From Candidatus Methylomirabilis sp. (GTDB taxonomy: Bacteria > DYJV01), in assembly GCA_020722945.1 (NCBI GenBank), contig DYJV01000094.1, positions 1 to 6,730 of the forward strand: DNA of 6,730 nt, in the 5' to 3' direction. Of the stretch, positions 6,256 to 6,730 are shown piece by piece. Made by a program: the position numbers and the translations under genes. How positions within the stretch are numbered: the first letter of the stretch is position 1; the number at the start of each line of letters is the position of its first letter. The notes under the pieces were generated by a model. The model did no database searches, had not been told where the DNA came from, and was given only the letters and a program-made list of their open reading frames with translations.

Positions 6256-6515
6256 TGGCTCACGATAGGGAGATAGAGAGGTTTTTTAAGTGTCTTTCAA
6301 CAATGATCAAATTCTTAAACAAAGATGATAGTAAAACACCAAGCATATATTCTGCATTTCAGAATACAGATACTATGTTTTCCCCTTATTGGAGTTCTAC
6401 CACAAGTAGTTGCAACTCTTTGACAGCATGGAGTGTCTCTTTTAGCAATGGAGATGACTACTACTTTAATAAATCGAATAACAATGTTATCCGTTGTGTT
6501 AGAGGAGACAACTGA
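6256..6515 (+). pseudogene. Truncated, frameshifted DUF1566 (C-type-lectin-fold) protein remnant
   Basis: The open part, from an ATG at 6303, would give 70 residues and is clearly the C-terminal end of a DUF1566/Lcl domain: PSIYSAFQNT, PYWSSTT, AWSVSFSNG and the terminal IRCVRGDN are family hallmarks. These domains lie at the end of larger secreted or surface proteins. There is no ribosome site before 6303. The reading frame stays open back to 6252 and includes GEIERFF-like coding (6270-6287). One base out of frame, bases 6256-6270 read W-L-T-I-G, resembling the conserved WRLPTIxE segment with two codons missing and a frameshift at about 6270. Upstream signal peptide and the rest of the domain are absent. 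I infer a decayed fragment left by recombination or a lost gene; a short expressed protein is less likely. Confidence 0.65.
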
Positions 6516-6590
6516 TCTAATTTTTAGAATAAATTTTTAAAAGACAGGTTGGCACCAGAAGAGCAAGCTTAATGCTGAAATGGAAAGATA
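6516..6590. other. Gene-free spacer after the DUF1566 remnant
   Basis: No reading frame, RNA gene or convincing hairpin is visible here. It separates the remnant from the right-end direct repeats. There is no GC-rich element of the sort that follows the variable region of diversity-generating retroelement targets. Confidence 0.5.
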
Positions 6591-6649
6591 GGTGGGAGTT
6601 ATTACTATTTAATTTGTGAAAACAATTCAACATTCTCAATTTTTAATTG
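6591..6649. repeat. Right-end direct repeat, unit 1
   Basis: Begins GGTGGGAGTTATTACTATTTAA (first 20 bases plus AA) and ends CATTCTCAATTTTTAATT. Its head recurs 69 bp later at 6660-6680, and its tail block CATTCTCAATT recurs near 6711-6721. The same block order is also found at 297-339 on the left side. Confidence 0.5.
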
Positions 6650-6659
6650 ATTGGAGGAG

Positions 6660-6725
6660 GGTGGGATTATTACTTTTTAAAATAATTCAAGATTCACCAT
6701 TGACCATTCATCATTCTCAATTATC
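6660..6725. repeat. Right-end direct repeat, unit 2
   Basis: Starts GGTGGGATTATTACTTTTTA, nearly the same as unit 1, and continues as ATTCA-rich filler (6684-6725) ending in CATTCTCAATTATC. The series may continue beyond the window edge. No coding frame is seen. Confidence 0.5.
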
Positions 6726-6730
6726 CCGAT

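Noticed and set aside
6303-6515. A complete small secreted protein
   Set aside because: No ribosome site or signal peptide; it aligns only with the end of a larger domain, and the preceding conserved segment is out of frame.

Overview
The window is AT-rich bacterial chromosome with compact gene spacing and noncoding repeats at both ends. Base composition, a split (two-chain) methylmalonyl-CoA mutase next to a carboxyltransferase, and the ATTCA-rich intergenic filler suggest an anaerobic, low-GC Gram-negative bacterium. Deferribacterota or a similar lineage is my best guess, from general resemblance only and with low confidence.

Layout. Bases 1-412 hold no gene: three degenerate copies of a CCACCCCT/AGAGGGGAATT hairpin unit, an A/T-only hairpin, ATTCA-rich filler, and a strong Rho-independent terminator (355-381) for the minus-strand operon. 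Bases 413-4580 are one tightly packed minus-strand operon, transcribed right to left: a biotin-dependent carboxyltransferase (propionyl-CoA carboxylase beta or methylmalonyl-CoA decarboxylase alpha type), an overlooked 45-residue single-pass membrane protein (2886-3023), the catalytic chain of methylmalonyl-CoA mutase, its separate B12-binding chain, and methylmalonyl-CoA epimerase. Gaps are 3, -17, 12 and 18 nt. Bases 4581-4862 form a divergent intergenic region with a perfect 12-bp palindrome near the operon start, a good sigma-70-type promoter facing right, and a perfect 10-bp inverted repeat in the leader of the rightward gene. Bases 4863-6140 encode an orphan radical SAM protein with a probable N-terminal B12-binding domain. 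Bases 6141-6730 hold a weak A/T hairpin, a 5'-truncated and frameshifted remnant of a DUF1566 (C-type-lectin-fold) protein, and a roughly 69-bp-period direct repeat running off the right edge.

Function. The operon enzymes link propionyl-CoA, (S)-methylmalonyl-CoA, (R)-methylmalonyl-CoA and succinyl-CoA, in the direction of propionate assimilation or of propionate formation from succinate. Biotin carboxylase, biotin carrier, any decarboxylase beta subunit and the MeaB-type mutase chaperone are not in the window, so the direction cannot be fixed here.

Most of the window is ordinary central metabolism. The items worth following are the small membrane protein embedded in the operon, the divergent orphan radical SAM gene with its structured leader, the lectin-fold remnant, and the flanking repeat families. 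I see no convincing new multi-gene system.
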